Source: Nautilus pompilius (taxonomy: Eukaryota; Mollusca; Cephalopoda; Nautilida; Nautilidae). Taken from it: a stretch of DNA of 64,000 nt. The notes beneath the pieces are model-generated. The model saw nothing but the letters and a program-made list of their open reading frames with translations, was not told the DNA's origin and did not search any database. This document shows, one piece after another, positions 24,467-37,400 of this stretch. How positions within the stretch are numbered: position 1 is the first letter of the stretch; each line of letters opens with the position of its first letter. The position numbers and the translations under genes were made by a program. Location of the stretch: the NCBI GenBank assembly GCA_018389105.1, contig JACATO010000132.1:1438501-1502500 (forward strand), written 5' to 3'.

Positions 24467-24614
24467 ACACAACAGTCGCGCAAACCATGCAGAGTTTTGC
24501 AAACCGAAATGTAGTTTGAGATTCTGGTATCACACAATTTTAAAAGCCCCTCAATGTTTGGAAACCACCTTTTTATTTGGCAAAGCAGAGACAGAAATTG
24601 CGAAGACTGAGTGC
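24467..24614 (-). CDS. Candidate internal exon, unknown protein
   Basis: A 148-nt minus-strand segment follows a long pyrimidine tract ending CTGTTTTAG and ends at a GTAAGTCG donor. Only one of its three frames is open, for 48 codons. It reads SSQFLSLLCQIKRWFPNIEG and continues through ISNYISVCKTLHGL to a CC near the end. Codon choice is less AT-driven than in neighbouring shadows. If instead translation began at the ATG just upstream (about 24672), the product would start with a hydrophobic signal-like run and stop at 24463, making a 69-residue Cys-containing peptide. I cannot decide between an exon, a short secreted peptide and chance. Confidence 0.3.
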
Positions 24615-24679
24615 CTAAAACAGCCAGGAAAGAAGTAAAGGTGAAGCTAATCAGTGTTCCCAATGTTGGCATCAAATGT

Positions 24680-25230
24680 TAGTGGTTGGGTATACATGTC
24701 CACTATAATTCACCAATTGAAACTGCAGGTAGCACAGAGATAGGCCTAAAACTGTGCGACAAAGCAGCATCAGAACCAACAATTATGGCTACATTTGCAA
24801 CTTAACAGTTCAGAGTACATCAAGACTGTAAAAACACGAAATTTAACTATAACGTACACATGCAGAGGTGTAGTTTTAATTTTAACTCTGTCAAACATCA
24901 ACCCTGTGCAGCAGGAAATGTAAATACATTGGCATTGTTAACCACTGCATTTAAGGCTAAATCCTAAGCTGATGACATAATTAAATACGAGTTTTCTTGT
25001 GCCCGAATACTAGCAATGTGTAAGTAATTCCTGGTGGTGTGGTCAGGTAGTATCTAGCATTATCATCCAGGAACAGACAGATATTGAGATGGTGGTGTCA
25101 TTAAACTGATCCTACAACAGGCTGGCTGGCTGGCCTGCCTGGCCTGCCTTGCTCTGGTTTATTAAAACCAGTTCTTATTTGTGGATACTCAGAATAGCAG
25201 CCTAAAAATTATGTTCTTCATTCTAATCTC
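24680..25230. other. Unassigned DNA with GGCT/GGCC-rich run
   Basis: Near 25120-25150 there is a run of ggctggctggcctgcctgg type, a short degenerate tetranucleotide repeat. No gene was recognised. Confidence 0.5.
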
Positions 25231-25233
25231 AAA

Positions 25234-25418
25234 TCATTGTGTCAGTGTTAGAAGAATCACCACAAGTTGTGCTCCACATGATTTGCATGTGAAAAATTGT
25301 GCCATTTTGTGCATATTGTCACAGAGGAAACAAACAATGTGGTTGGTAATGTAAGTTAAATTGCGGAGAAACAACTGACTAATATTGTTCTTTCGCTGAA
25401 AATAATGCTGTTGCATAC
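25234..25418 (-). CDS. Weak candidate exon, unknown protein
   Basis: A minus-strand open frame of 60 codons directly follows a strong acceptor (TCTTTTTTTTCTAAAG). It begins QQHYFQRKNNISQLFLRNLT, continues with several cysteines, and ends TLTQ and a stop. No good internal donor was found, so it would be a terminal exon. It lies 620 bases upstream of the candidate at 24467-24614 on the same strand, which argues against it being terminal in the same gene. No family is recognised. Confidence 0.2.
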
Positions 25419-25883
25419 CTTTAGAAAAAAAAGATTACAGGTATGCAGATGTTCATCAATAATTAACTCTAATGGTTTTATTAGGTTTTCTTTTCTTGTC
25501 ATTTAGTAACTGATGTTGTTTTAATAACAAAAATTTTTACAAATTAATTTTTAAGATACAAATTTTACACAAATAAAAAGTAAGAGCTCTAAATAACTTT
25601 ATTGCAGAAAAATTGTTTTATATGCGTTTTCTAAGTGTTTTTACAAATCCACGAGTTAAAAACTTAGTTTTTTTCTCTGTAGGAGTTAAATAAACTAATT
25701 AACATAAAAGAAAAATATCAACTTAATATTGTGATATTGATTTGTTCACATTTGAAAATTTCAGTAGAAATTTTGACAAATTAATGACCTTAAGATGTCT
25801 TGATTCCATTTTGATATTAAAAGCACGAGTCAGGAGAAGTCCAAACATCTCACTATTTACAATAGATGTTACAGCTTTAAAAT

Positions 25884-25904
25884 GCGCGCGCGCGCACACA
25901 CACA
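25884..25904. repeat. (CG)n(CA)n alternating purine-pyrimidine tract
   Basis: A six-unit GC alternation runs into CA dinucleotides. Pure alternation of this kind favours left-handed Z-DNA under supercoiling. Confidence 0.9.
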
Positions 25905-25911
25905 ATAGGGG

Positions 25912-26140
25912 GGTACACAGTATAGTATTTATGTATGTAGGTCATGTATTTTTCAGTATCAGCTGTAGGTACACAGTATAGTATTTATGTATGTAGGTCA
26001 TGTATTTTTCAGTATCAGCTGTAGGTACACAGTATAGTATTTATGTGTGTAGGTCATGTGTTTTTCAGTATCAGCTGTAGGTACACAGTATAGTATTTAT
26101 GTATGTAGGTCATGTGTTTTTCAGTATCAGCTGTAGGTAC
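25912..26140. repeat. 56-bp minisatellite, four copies
   Basis: Four head-to-tail units begin at 25912, 25968, 26024 and 26080, each exactly 56 bases and starting ggtacacagtatag. A five-base fifth start follows at 26136. Units differ only by a few A-to-G changes in the 'atgtatgtaggtcatgtat' part, so the array is young. It begins eight bases after the CG/CA tract. Confidence 0.97.
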
Positions 26141-26149
26141 TTATGTTAT

Positions 26150-27420
26150 GTTATGTTTTAGTGATCAGGTATTAGCATAAAACCAGCCTCATGTTGCTGA
26201 AGATAGCTGGTATACAATATAAAGTATGATTGATTAAGAAGAAAAAAAAAAAAGTATTATCACAATGATTTTGTGGATAGCAGTCTCCTGTCTGGCCTCT
26301 GCTGACAGTGGTGAACGAGAAAGACTGGTTAGTAACTACTATATTTTATTCATCTTATTGATTAAATCAGCTAGTTACACATTACATAACAAATGGCTAC
26401 AGTATTTGTCTTTGTATATATATTTGTCTGAACTCTGGTCTTGGCAGAGCTTTAAATCGATTATAAATGGTAGAAAATAAAAGAAAAAAAAATAAAATAG
26501 CTTGTCAAATGTTCTTAACAATGAGAAGAAAAGAGAACTTTCTTCTGGGCACTGATCTCAATGTTAATGCCCTTGGGAGCGAGTCTTTACATAAAAAAAA
26601 AATTCTTAATTTAATTCTTTTTCAATTTTTACCAAAACAATTTTTGGAAAATTTTAATGTAAAGAATATTTTTTTTTCTCTCACTTATTAATACATCACT
26701 TAAAGCATTTAGTTCAATTTTTTTTTCCTTTAAATTTTCAGTTTATTGCTTTTTTTCTTCAATTTTTAATGTTGAAACATTGATTTCCAGCTCCTAGACT
26801 TTCTTCAGCAACAATCAAGCAAAGATTCGTGGTCCTGATGCTGCTGTCAAGTAGTTAACAAAAACTACTCACTGCTGAATAGCCGCACCCTAAAAGAAAA
26901 GCTGGTGCATCACAACTGCAAACTATCAGAAATTACTCTATACAGAAGACAATTAATACGAAATGTTATTGAGAAATCAAGTTTTCCTTTGAAGCCAATC
27001 TGAAGTTATTGGGAGGGGAGGAGTTACTTTAAGTTGTCCCGTCTACTTATTGACAACTTAGCAGGGCAGGGTATAACTTAATAAAACAACGATGGCACAA
27101 TTAGAATATTTCAAACTACAGTGGCAGCAAAACTTACAAGCAGATTTGGAAAAAAACAAACAACCAATACCAGTGCAGATGAAAGGTAATTTATTGGTGT
27201 TTCAGATGCTTTACAAGTTCTAGCGCAAATTTATACAAAAAAAAAAAAAAAAATATAGAGAGAGATTTTACTTACAAAACGACAAAGAAATAATTTATTT
27301 TTATAACGGAAAAAAATTATCAGAAAGTTTTGAATAGTTAAATAATTTGACATGATACTAGGATTTTGTAGGCCTAGTGACACGTATCACTTGTGTGGCT
27401 AATATATAATTAATTATTAT
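26150..27420. other. Unassigned AT-rich DNA
   Basis: No recognised gene. The less AT-rich part at 26780-27060 has a plus-strand frame with TLKEKLVHHNCKLSEITLYR-like sequence but no family assignment. A 16-base A run sits at 27238-27253. Confidence 0.45.
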
Positions 27421-27429
27421 TTTCTTAGA

Positions 27430-28345
27430 ATGGGTAGTAAGTCTAGTCTTTCTCCAACTACTCGTTCAAGAATTGTTGGGCTTCGAAAGTGGAAATTTCC
27501 ATGTTCCTGGATCTCCAAGGAAATCGAAAGCAGTGAAACAGCCCGAAATCTCTACCAAGCCACTGGACAGTATAGCGATTGTTCGCATTCCTGCCATCCT
27601 AGAAAAACTACCCAAAGATTGGACTGGTGCATCCATAGGCTATCTGAAGCTGATCATATGAAGATCGCTATGGACGCCCATAGAGAAATTCAGCAGTGCT
27701 AAGATTAGGGGATCAGTGTGCGGACTGTCAGGAACTGACTGCAAGAATTTGGACCGAACGAGAGGGTTGCCAGGAAGCTGCTGTTTGCTTCCCGAAAGAA
27801 CTGCTTGTGCCATCTCAAGTTCGCATGGGAGCACATCGACTGGACCCCATAAATGTGGTCCAACATCATCTGGTCAGACAAATCCAAGTTCAATTTGTTT
27901 GGTTCCAATGGTGTGCAGCAATATGTCTGATGCAGAATCGGTGAAGAGTTTGATCAGAAATGTATTCTTCCTGCTGTTCAAGGGGGTGGTGGGAGCATTA
28001 TGATTTGGGGCTGTTTCTTCAAACATGAAACTGAACAGCAACAGATATTTGCACATCTTGAGAAATCAACCATATGCTGATGAGAATCTGCCCTTGACTT
28101 GGATCTTTCAGCAGGAAAATGTACCTATTCATACTGTGAATATCATTAAGCAATGGTTCCCAATCACAAAAATCTCTCTTCTCAAATGGCCCCCTGTCTC
28201 TGGTTTTAAATCCAAAAGAGAACATGTGACATACACTAGGTAGAGTATCGAAGAATTATGGTCGACTTGTGACAAGCTTATCAATTCAATGCCATCTTAC
28301 TGTCGTGCCATGATCAGTAATTTTGGGTATCCTTCCAAATACTAG
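27430..28345 (+). mobile_element. Decayed Tc1-type transposase
   Basis: The plus strand starts MGSKSSLSPTTRSRIVGLRK, matching the first helix-turn-helix of Tc1 proteins ('RIVGL...G.S..ISKE'). A second HTH block, ISVRTVRN, follows after stops. Then comes IIWSDKSKFNLFGSNG at 27865-27910, holding the first catalytic aspartate (27877). GGGGSIMIWGCF follows at about 27985-28015. The second catalytic position, at 28115-28117 in FQQENVPIHT, is glutamate instead of aspartate. Next come LNPKENM (compare LNPIE) and a C-terminal SMPSYCRAMI...GYPSKY. Several stops and frame changes are present. No inverted repeats were identified with confidence. Confidence 0.85.
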
Positions 28346-28399
28346 AATGCATTTAATGATTTGGTTGTAAAGAAAGTACCTTATTTTGCAAATATACAG

Positions 28400-28534
28400 T
28401 GTCTAGATCAAATCACAAAATCTGCTTATAATTTTGCCGCCCTTGTAAGTATAGTTTATAATCATCTGAAAAAAGAGCAGCAGCAGCAGGTTAACAAAGA
28501 TACAGCAAAGACAGAAAAAACACATACTTGCAAC
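28400..28534 (+). CDS. Weak candidate internal exon
   Basis: A 135-nt plus-strand segment runs from a TATACAG acceptor to a CAAC|GTAAGTGCC donor. It is open for 45 codons in phase 0, starting CLDQITKSAYNFAALVSIVY, with a poly-Gln patch from four CAG codons. It begins 55 bases after the Tc1 remnant. No family is recognised with confidence. It may be chance, or the tail of the inserted DNA. Confidence 0.2.
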
Positions 28535-28899
28535 GTAAGTGCCACCTGATTTTCCCTTAAATAAATTTACTGCAGAACTACTGTATAATCTAAAATGCAT
28601 TTTTTCACCTGAAAAAATGACCTAATGCAACAAAGTACTGATATTTGGAAAAGGAACAGAAAATTAAATGACTTTTGCTGATTTTCCGGTATTATACAAC
28701 ACTTTGTAAAATGAGCAGAAACTGGCTATTTACAAAAACAGCATTTCAAAGCATCTGGTGTTAAATACATCATCAGTATTTCATAATGAAAATGTCACAA
28801 TGTCTCACAAATATTGTAATGTCCTCTTGCATGGGTTTTTCTCACCCAGAACATGCTGGAATTTAGGTTTGCTGAAATAGTAACAAGACCCAAATTATA

Positions 28900-29385
28900 A
28901 TCATAAGACACACGACTTCACACCATGAAGGCTGTATCATCACAAGCAGTGATCCCAGCAATGTTTCTATAATTGTAAGCTTATCCACTGTTGCCAAGCT
29001 TTCAAATGACCATCCACTGGCAGAATGCAGGAGAAACAGACTTTTATTGGATCAATGTACTCTCATCAGTCCTCTCCAGAATCCATGCTCTAATTGAGTC
29101 TAGTTTGCTTATGTCCATCTGACAATACTAGACATTTCATAGGATGGTGGGCATGTAACCAGGATCATTGGCTCTCTTTGTCACTGGATATCCCATTGTT
29201 GCTTCTCCAAAAGTTTCCTCAGGTCAATGGCAATGGTAAAAGGATTATTGTGTATTTCATGAATAACTGTCCAATCTTCTTTAGCAGTTACTTTACAGGT
29301 AGCATCCCCTATACATGCTGCTCTACTAACAATATTGTCATGAGCAGAAGATGGATGATAAGAGAGTAGTGCACGCCAAGTTGCC
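28900..29385 (-). mobile_element. Probable Tc1/mariner-type transposase remnant (second copy)
   Basis: On the minus strand from about 29320, a frame reads KEDWTVIHEIHNNPFTIAID, similar to the second helix-turn-helix segment of Tc1-type enzymes ('+ED+.I...+..NPF..A..L'). From about 29080 it continues VH(stop)SNKSLFLLHSASGWSF, where families have 'VLWSDES.F.L...DGR'. The catalytic aspartate there is asparagine. Stops and frame changes are frequent. It lies opposite in strand to the Tc1 remnant at 27.4 kb and is a separate, older copy. Confidence 0.45.
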
Positions 29386-29389
29386 TCTC

Positions 29390-32300
29390 TATGTATCTGA
29401 ACAGAAACTCAGCATTTATTCATTCCAATTATCCCTGATCTTTAGGATTCTTCATGCCATACTTGTACAGAGGCAGTTCTAGACATGCAAGACCCTAATT
29501 TATATATCTTATGACATCATGGTCTCTACACAAAGCTATTTCAAGCAACACAACTTCAATCAACCACAAAAAAGATTTATTACATCATTTAAGTTTGGTT
29601 AATAAAAAAAATATGGTGGTACTTAACTTATGTCAATGTATATAAATGCTGGAGAGAAAAAAAAACAACTAAATTTAAGTAGACGGAGGGAAAATTGGTA
29701 CAGAATCTTTGGGCCCATCATTATCTTGAGGTCCATTTACCTAATTTATCAATCACATTTAAAACACCCGTTAGTGCCTGGGTTGGTTGTATTTTTTTTG
29801 TTTTGATTTTTCAGGTAACATTAAATTTTAAGTATTGTTTGAAATATCTCGATTGTTAGTTACCTAAGTATTTTCTTTAAATTTAAAATGTCATCCAAAA
29901 GATCAGAGAGATATTATTGGGGATACTAATTGTACTGTTTCTCTTTTTTATTAAAAAAATACATAAATTTTTTAAAAAATTAAATATTGCATTTTCTGTA
30001 GTAGGACTCCTAACAATAAGATATATTTAACTGTTACACCCTTTAATGATAATTACCAGAGAAATTGCTCAGCTTTCTGCTTACAGAATGAAAGAAACAT
30101 GATGATGATGATGCCTAATTTAGTATTTTAAATCTGCATCACCATTCTATAACTGTGCCAAACTAAAAGAAATAACTGAAAAAAAAAAAAATACATTTTT
30201 ATTTGAAACTTTCTGTTGATATAATTTAGATTATCAAAGAGATTCATTAAAACAAGTGTAAATGAATTATGAAATGAAAAAAATGTATATTTTGTTTTGT
30301 TACCAAAGATATTGTATTTTAAAAGTCAAGCACTGTAATTAACTGAATAGATCTCCAAAGCTGTGAAGTTGAAATGAGCTAATTATGTTGTGTGGTGTCG
30401 TTACAAAAGCTGCTCCATAACTAATGGCCCAGAAGAGAGTTACAGAAAGAAACATCACCTTGTGAGTTTGAGCTCATGATGATATAGGTAAGAATGGTAT
30501 CAATGACTTTAATAATCAACAATCAATTTAGAACACTAAATGTGCTAAGTACAAATTTTAAATCAACCTTTAGTGTAATTTCGTAATCATCAAACAGTAC
30601 ATGCAGAATCTGAATTATACATGGAATGATTGCCATAATAATTTTAACATCCGATAAAAGTGAGTTTGTGACCTTATCAGCTGCTATAAAATGTGCCACT
30701 GAAGTAGAGAGAATAGTTTTTCTTAAAATTTTGATGCTAAAAGCTGAGTAATTTCCTCATTATTTTGTTTGGTTAATTAGCTGGTTTAAAGCCATTTAGT
30801 TCCTCCATAGTAATAAATTGACAGTAGTACTATGCATAGGAACTGTGCATTGAATAATCTGTTTGGGAAAGAAAGTTAACACCAACATCCTACCATTCTC
30901 ACTGCATGCCCCAAACTGGCTGTTGCCTGCCAAATATATAGTCACTGGAGTAATCCCATGTTAATGCTAATGTGACAACAACATATGTAAGTCAATACAC
31001 TAAGTAGTGGTCCTATATACACTTGGTTATTCTAGACATTTTAGTCGATGGAAGACATTGGTAATAGATGTGAATAAAGACAGATGCATATTGTTCATCT
31101 GCAGTCTTCATAGATAATCAAAACTTTCATCAGCGTGGGTCTGAAGACTATTTGTTGAGGTATTTGACAAGCGCAGACCTATAGCATTGGTGTGGAATAA
31201 AATCTTACTCCTCTGGTTACTTATCTATGCTTTGGGATATCTTACTTCTTGCATTCGAAGAATCTTTAACTGCAATCACCACATCCTACAATAACAAGCT
31301 GTATATCCAAGAGCAGTACGAGAGCATGGCACTCAACAATAGAAAATTTAGTAGTGATTGATGGGAATTGGGCAAACTGTGCAGATCCAGGGACCAGGCC
31401 ACAATGATAATCTGGCAGATTTCTACACTCTATACTGCAAATGATTTTCCAAACAATTATTCTATATTTGTTACAAAATAGCATCCAAAAGCTATGATAT
31501 TCAAATTATTGTTAAGAATTTTTATGTCATCAATTATCTTTCATATTAACCTTTGATATGCTGTATAAATTTATTTGCACTTGAAATTTTAGTAAGAAAT
31601 TAAAATTTTCATGTAAAAAAAAAAAAAAAAGAAGAGGTAGATAGAAAGACAAATATGACAATTGGAATAAATGACATTTTAAATAATTACAAAAAGACTG
31701 ACACAAACTAATGCACTAGGAAAATATCAAAAGATGCTAAAAATAAGGATTGCCTTTAACAGGTGGTAAAGTTCTCAAAACTGTCTAAGCACTATAGTAA
31801 TCAGATTGCACTATTCCAATTAGATTCTTCTGCATAGAGACTAATTTAAATGATGCACCTTGCATGGTGATTCCATCTTCTTTTCTAGTATTGTTGACAT
31901 CAATGATTCAAAATTTCCTGAAAAGGAAAAAGGAAATATATACACGTCTTTCTGAGGAATTCTTTTGTCATCTTCGGTTATACAATATGCCACAGTTTAA
32001 ACAAATGAAAAAAAAAAAAACTGTTTTGAAAGATGGAGACAGACAGACTGTGGATATTTGGTGATAAATTAACACGTTTTTATAAACAAGTGTAGGACAA
32101 TGGCATCTTTGTTCATGATTCATATATATTAATTGCATATCCATTTGAAAAATGAAGAGTCATTGTTAATCTCTGATTAAATTGTTATATATACTACAAG
32201 TAAAAATGATACCTGATGCCCTTTTGTTTTACTAGAAAACAGCAGGTTGGTTCAGTAGAGGGCATTGTCTTTAGTATTGAATAATGAGAGAGAATGCATA

Positions 32301-34090
32301 CTATGGTCTAGCATTCAAAGAGTTAACTGTTGACTATACAAAATATGCTGAGGAACTATCTAGAAATATTCTTGAACTATCCATGGTCAGTTCACAAACA
32401 GTTAATGAAATAATGAATATGGTCTGATGGTAAAGATAGCATAATTAAATTAAAATTTCGAGGTGGAACTTATTGCAGTTGAAGATTAGTTGCATGTGTC
32501 TCTTGAGTAAACATGTAACAAAGAAAACAAACTGTTCTTGCGATATACTTTATTTAAACTACAAATGATTAAAAAATAAAAGCAATAGCAAAAGTTCCAT
32601 TTGATTATTTACTGGCTCTGAGGCATATAAATGCATTATAAAGAAAACATCAATTTGGTTACATAAATACAAAAAATACAAAGTACCACCATTGAATCAT
32701 CTTGAAAGACTCCTATAATAAAAGATACAACAACTTAACTGGGTTTACATAAGTGATGTGGACAGGGTACCTCCAATACACCACCCTCGACAAACAGAAA
32801 TCTCTCTATCAAGGCGAGTTTCTACAGTAATAGAGAATACTTTAAAAATAAAAATAATGCGATCTTTTTATTTCTTTGTCTGCTTACCTGTTAGATAAAT
32901 AAAAGCCTGATGATACTACTATTGGAGAGTTCACCTTTAAAAAAACTTTGCTAATAGAGAAATTAACTAGAAAAGATGCCTACTTGATAACTTGTTTTAG
33001 AATTTAGGCCAGTCCAATGTAGCTATCATTAACTCGGCCCTCCCCTCTGCTCAATCAGGTTTACTTGTCAACAAGGCCATGGTAAATTTTTCCTGCATTC
33101 CCTTTTATTTCTTGGGATTGCAGTGTTAACAGCCATCTCATGGAAGAAACCAGAAGAAGAATCTTGTAAAAATTGATATTTACTTCTAACAAAAGAGAAA
33201 TTTATGCAAAATTGTTAATAATAAACTTTAAATTAAGTTTTTCCTTTGCTAGGTAGGTAAAATCTAATTTCAAAATTTTAAAACATCCTTTTAATTTGAA
33301 ATCTTCTTCTTAAGCATTTCTGTCCGCAAATCAGGAAACAAAAAAATAGGTATTTTTAAAAATAGACTAAAGCTGACTACACTACAGTTCATTAGCATTT
33401 CAACCAGGTTCAGACCAACTTGTGTGTTTTCTACCTTTCAACCTGGTTTTACTTCTAATATCTAATAAGTGATTTTAAAAGGAAAATGATAGAAGTAAAA
33501 ATAGTGATGTCTGGGGAGTCAGGCTGCAGTGTTTAGGCAGGTGAGGCGCTTCAATAGAAGCCATTAATACATAGTAAAGATGACATAGTTGACAGAGGTC
33601 AGCCACAAGATAAGATACTGAATTTATTTTCTAGATTTCAAGGGGGAAAAGCTGAGATTTCATGCAGTAAAGAAGAATGAAACCAGTTAAGAAAATCAAA
33701 GTGTAACTGCTCCCCTAAAATTGTGGGAATTTATATACAATCCCTCAATGCAGTTCTTGATTGCCAGTCATGCTGGGTGCTTTTGTAAATGGCTGATTTA
33801 AATTAAACTGTCAGTAGCCACAGTTTAAAAGTTACAATTCCTAAATGAAAAGGAGTATTAAAAAAAAAAAACAGAAAAAGCAGCCAAACAAGATTTAAAA
33901 ATTCTTTATTAGAAAATTAGTTATTCTTTGTGGTACAACAAACTGCAGACATTTGAAATTTTAAATTAATCTAAATGCCATAAATTCCTCAAATCTCCAG
34001 AATATAAAAATTAACTAACTATTTTGCCTTTTCATTTAATCTTTTAATTTATTTGTAAAAAGGCATAGTTATACATGTATCAGACTATCG
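29390..34090. other. Long AT-rich stretch without a recognised gene
   Basis: A few open frames of 60-72 codons show no motifs. A 47-nt minus-strand segment at 32888-32934 is splice-flanked (acceptor TTTTTTTAAAG, donor ACAG|GTAAGC) and open in phase 0, but too short to call. Simple A runs occur at 30180 and 31617. No transposase blocks were seen. Confidence 0.5.
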
Positions 34091-34094
34091 TGTT

Positions 34095-34470
34095 CTACCC
34101 TTTAGGGGATACATAAGTAGCCGAAGCTGACACATCAGTACTGCCTAATGCTATTGACACTGTTTGAGGATGGCTTGGTAGTTTTTCCATATTATTCCAG
34201 AGATGATCAGTAGAGTTGAGGTTTGTCCCAGATATTGTGATGGCATGGCAAGTAGTGCAGGTAGTGAGTGAGTGTAGCAATGGGTGGTCTATAGCAAGAA
34301 TGAAGATTCTGCAGCCATCTGTATATTGTAATGGCACTGAGAAGGGGCTGCAAGTTCTCTTTATATCTCTGACTGCAGCTGCCACAGATCTGAATCATGT
34401 GTTGACGTAAACCAGGCAAATCTGTCAATCTTGCCATGGAGCTGCTACACGTTTTGTCAGTCATCAATCA
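34095..34470 (-). mobile_element. Possible Tc1-like transposase fragment
   Basis: Two overlapping minus-strand frames of 86 and 96 codons lie in a less AT-rich block. One contains LLSAITIYRWLQN...RPPIATLTHYLH, loosely like the second HTH plus 'RRP...LT..HR' of Tc1-type enzymes. The other contains LNSTDHLWNNMEK, loosely like 'LNPIEHLW'. The order and spacing do not fit well, so this is a guess at an eroded copy. Confidence 0.25.
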
Positions 34471-34499
34471 GATTTGACAGACTGTATGGTCAACAAATG

Positions 34500-37400
34500 G
34501 ATTAACTATCTTTATCCACTGGATGAGCAGTGCCTTTAATTCACTCAGGTGCTTTCAGTCTTTCACCTGGCATTAGACAATTTGAAAATCTATAAAATTG
34601 GTTGAAGATGTTTGCATCTTATGCCTCTGTTGATGAATTTAGCTGCAACTACGGATTTGTACAGAATTGATGGCATTTAGCATATTTAAAAAAGCTAGCA
34701 TACACCCCTAAACATTGTTGACGAGATAATAAATCACAATTTACTGTATTTATATCAGTTTTTAAAATGGTTTATCTGTCAACAATACTGGTTCTTTTCA
34801 AGATTATCACATGGATAGAAAGAGAGAAAAAGAAAAAAGGTATTGAAATCAATATGAAAAATAACTATAAATGCTAAATTAAAATGACAGTCACCGTCAG
34901 TACAGTGACTCTCTGATCAGCTGTGGGTGTGTCCCTTACTGACCCCAACCCACTGCTATATTACACTAGCATTGTCGTAATGCTTAGAGCACCATTAAAA
35001 TCCTTTTTGATGAAAGTATGCAAACAAATTCACATTACCATGGAAACTGTTTGCATGTATATTTGATATTCCTGTAGGAACTAGCACCAGTAGCTTGAAA
35101 AGACTTAAAGAATGATTTATGAAAACAAAAAAAGCACCATCAGTGTTACAGTAGATTATATACACAGATTTTCACAAATAACAACATTCATCCCCGACAA
35201 ACAATAAACTTTTACATCTGTGTTATAGAAAAAGGAAAACCTGTGTATTTTTGTTTATAAATGATGAAATTTTCTCAGGGGTTTTCTTTATTTTTCAGAG
35301 TATTAGCGAAGTTATGACCAAGCTAATTTAAAGTCACAGTAAAGTAGGTAGCCAGCCCCCTTTTACCTGTCAGCAACATTTTAATTAGGCTCAGTGCCAA
35401 ATTTATACAGAATGATGGAGACAGTGGTAAGATGCTGCTGAGCTGTTACATGTCTAAACATAAGAAAAAAGTAGAGGTGGAAAAATCTGTGCTGAAATGT
35501 TTTGAATACAAACCCCCTTTTGATTACAAATATTTCATTACTAAAAATATTAACTAATTAATCAATCTAAAACTATGGACTTAACTGACCAATCTGAATT
35601 ATGACTCAGTATTCAGCTAGTTAAAACTGCTAAGTATCCACAACAAAATATAGTACCTAAAATTCACAGAAATAATAAGCAAAAAACAGTTAATAGTACC
35701 TTTTTTTCTTTTTGAGGCCCAACATGATATTGTTACCACTAATAATTTTTTTCTGAGATAATGTACATTAAAACATTAAATTGGCCATTCTTCAGGATAC
35801 TTTCAAGTATTTAGCCAATTTAACACAACTGGTTCTTTTAGTTTTATTCAGTTTTATGTAGGATCAGTGAAAACTTAACTATCAGAAGATTAGGATGCTG
35901 ATATGCACATGGCATTTGTAAAAACCAAGTAGGGATGTGATTTTGTTGCCTGAAATAATGACAGAACTGAGAGAGATGTTGAATTTGCAGGTTTTTAAAA
36001 GGAAACATGTTCTTGTTTCTTTTGATAAACATCACACAACTTTAAAGTTTTGTAATTTGCCACATTCCAGAACTCTGTCAATCAGTTTTAGTGGAAAGAA
36101 TGTCAGAAGACATTAAGTGAATTGTCACCCTTCTTTTAGGGAAATTGTCAAAGGACATAGAAGGAAGGCCCTTAAACTAAAGCTGAGTTTCAAATTTATC
36201 TCTTGAAGCTTACTACTTTAACACTTTTAGTGCAAGCAGCAAAAGCAATGATAAATACTCTGCATGTGAATGGTGGTATTTGATTTTTTTTTAGATAAAA
36301 TTACTATGATGGGGTAGGAACACAGACAACAACCCTCTGCACTGTTTCAGTAGTGGTTTCTATATTGCATCTATTGCTTTAGCACACACACAAAGCACTT
36401 TTCAGCTAAGAATGCTACATTCTAATATCAAATATAATTGATAACCTATACTTTAATAAGATATTAAATGGAAATATATATCTAAGCATTTCAAAGCTAA
36501 ACCTTGCTCGTCGACATCGCTACCAAACATCTACAACCTATAGTTTGAGAAGTAATTTACCTGCACTGATTAGTGAAGTAAAGTGTTATACTAGAGAATA
36601 TGTTAGATGTAAGCTATCACACTTTCAGTAGTTAGTTCACTGCTACTGTACTGGGCAGTAAGTAGTTTAGGGCAGGCAGATGGTATTTACAGATGTCTTT
36701 GCTATTGTACGTGTTACCCTACATTAAAGTTAAAAGAAAATGTACAAACAAAAACCCATTTCACAAATCAATCATTTTAATCCATGCAGAAATCGTAATA
36801 TGATCATTGAAACTTTTGTGAGTTGGTACAAAGGGCAGGGAAATAGGAGTGGTAGCAGTGATGGCTGTAATGGCAATGCTGGATCTGGATCAGCTTACTG
36901 CATTGACAAGGAACATGGCTAAGGAATTTAGCAGGACTATTAAATACAACTGAAAGAACCAGAGCACTTCAGATGATAAGTTTTAAGAATAACTTACATA
37001 TTATTCTACAAAATAAGAGCCTCAAAACCTTACTGCTTCCTGTTTAACTTTGTCATTTCCATAAGAGACCCTAAACTCTATTCAATGTAATTTTATCTTC
37101 ATTATACAGTAACTTCAACAAGTAATTGTAGACATTTTTCTTCTAAAGGCAACTATCTTAGTACATGATATCCAAGCTATTTGTGAAGTTTTGTCTTGGA
37201 GTACAAGGGTTGGGAAAAAGAGGAGGAAGGAATGAATAAGCATCTAGTTAGTATAGTTATCTTAGGTAATTTGTTAAAATTCTATCTCTATATTGAAGGT
37301 TTTCAACATAGGGAATCTCTGACCTACAAAGTTTATTTTTGGAAATGTTAGGAGTGGCAACATTTGCCATTAATAGGAACCACCACTCTAACTTGCCACC

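Noticed and set aside
28361-28549. Similarity of the 28.4-kb frame to the UBA-like region of SIK-type kinases
   Set aside because: Only a short YN-FAA-LK pattern matches and the spacing is wrong, so it was not used for annotation.
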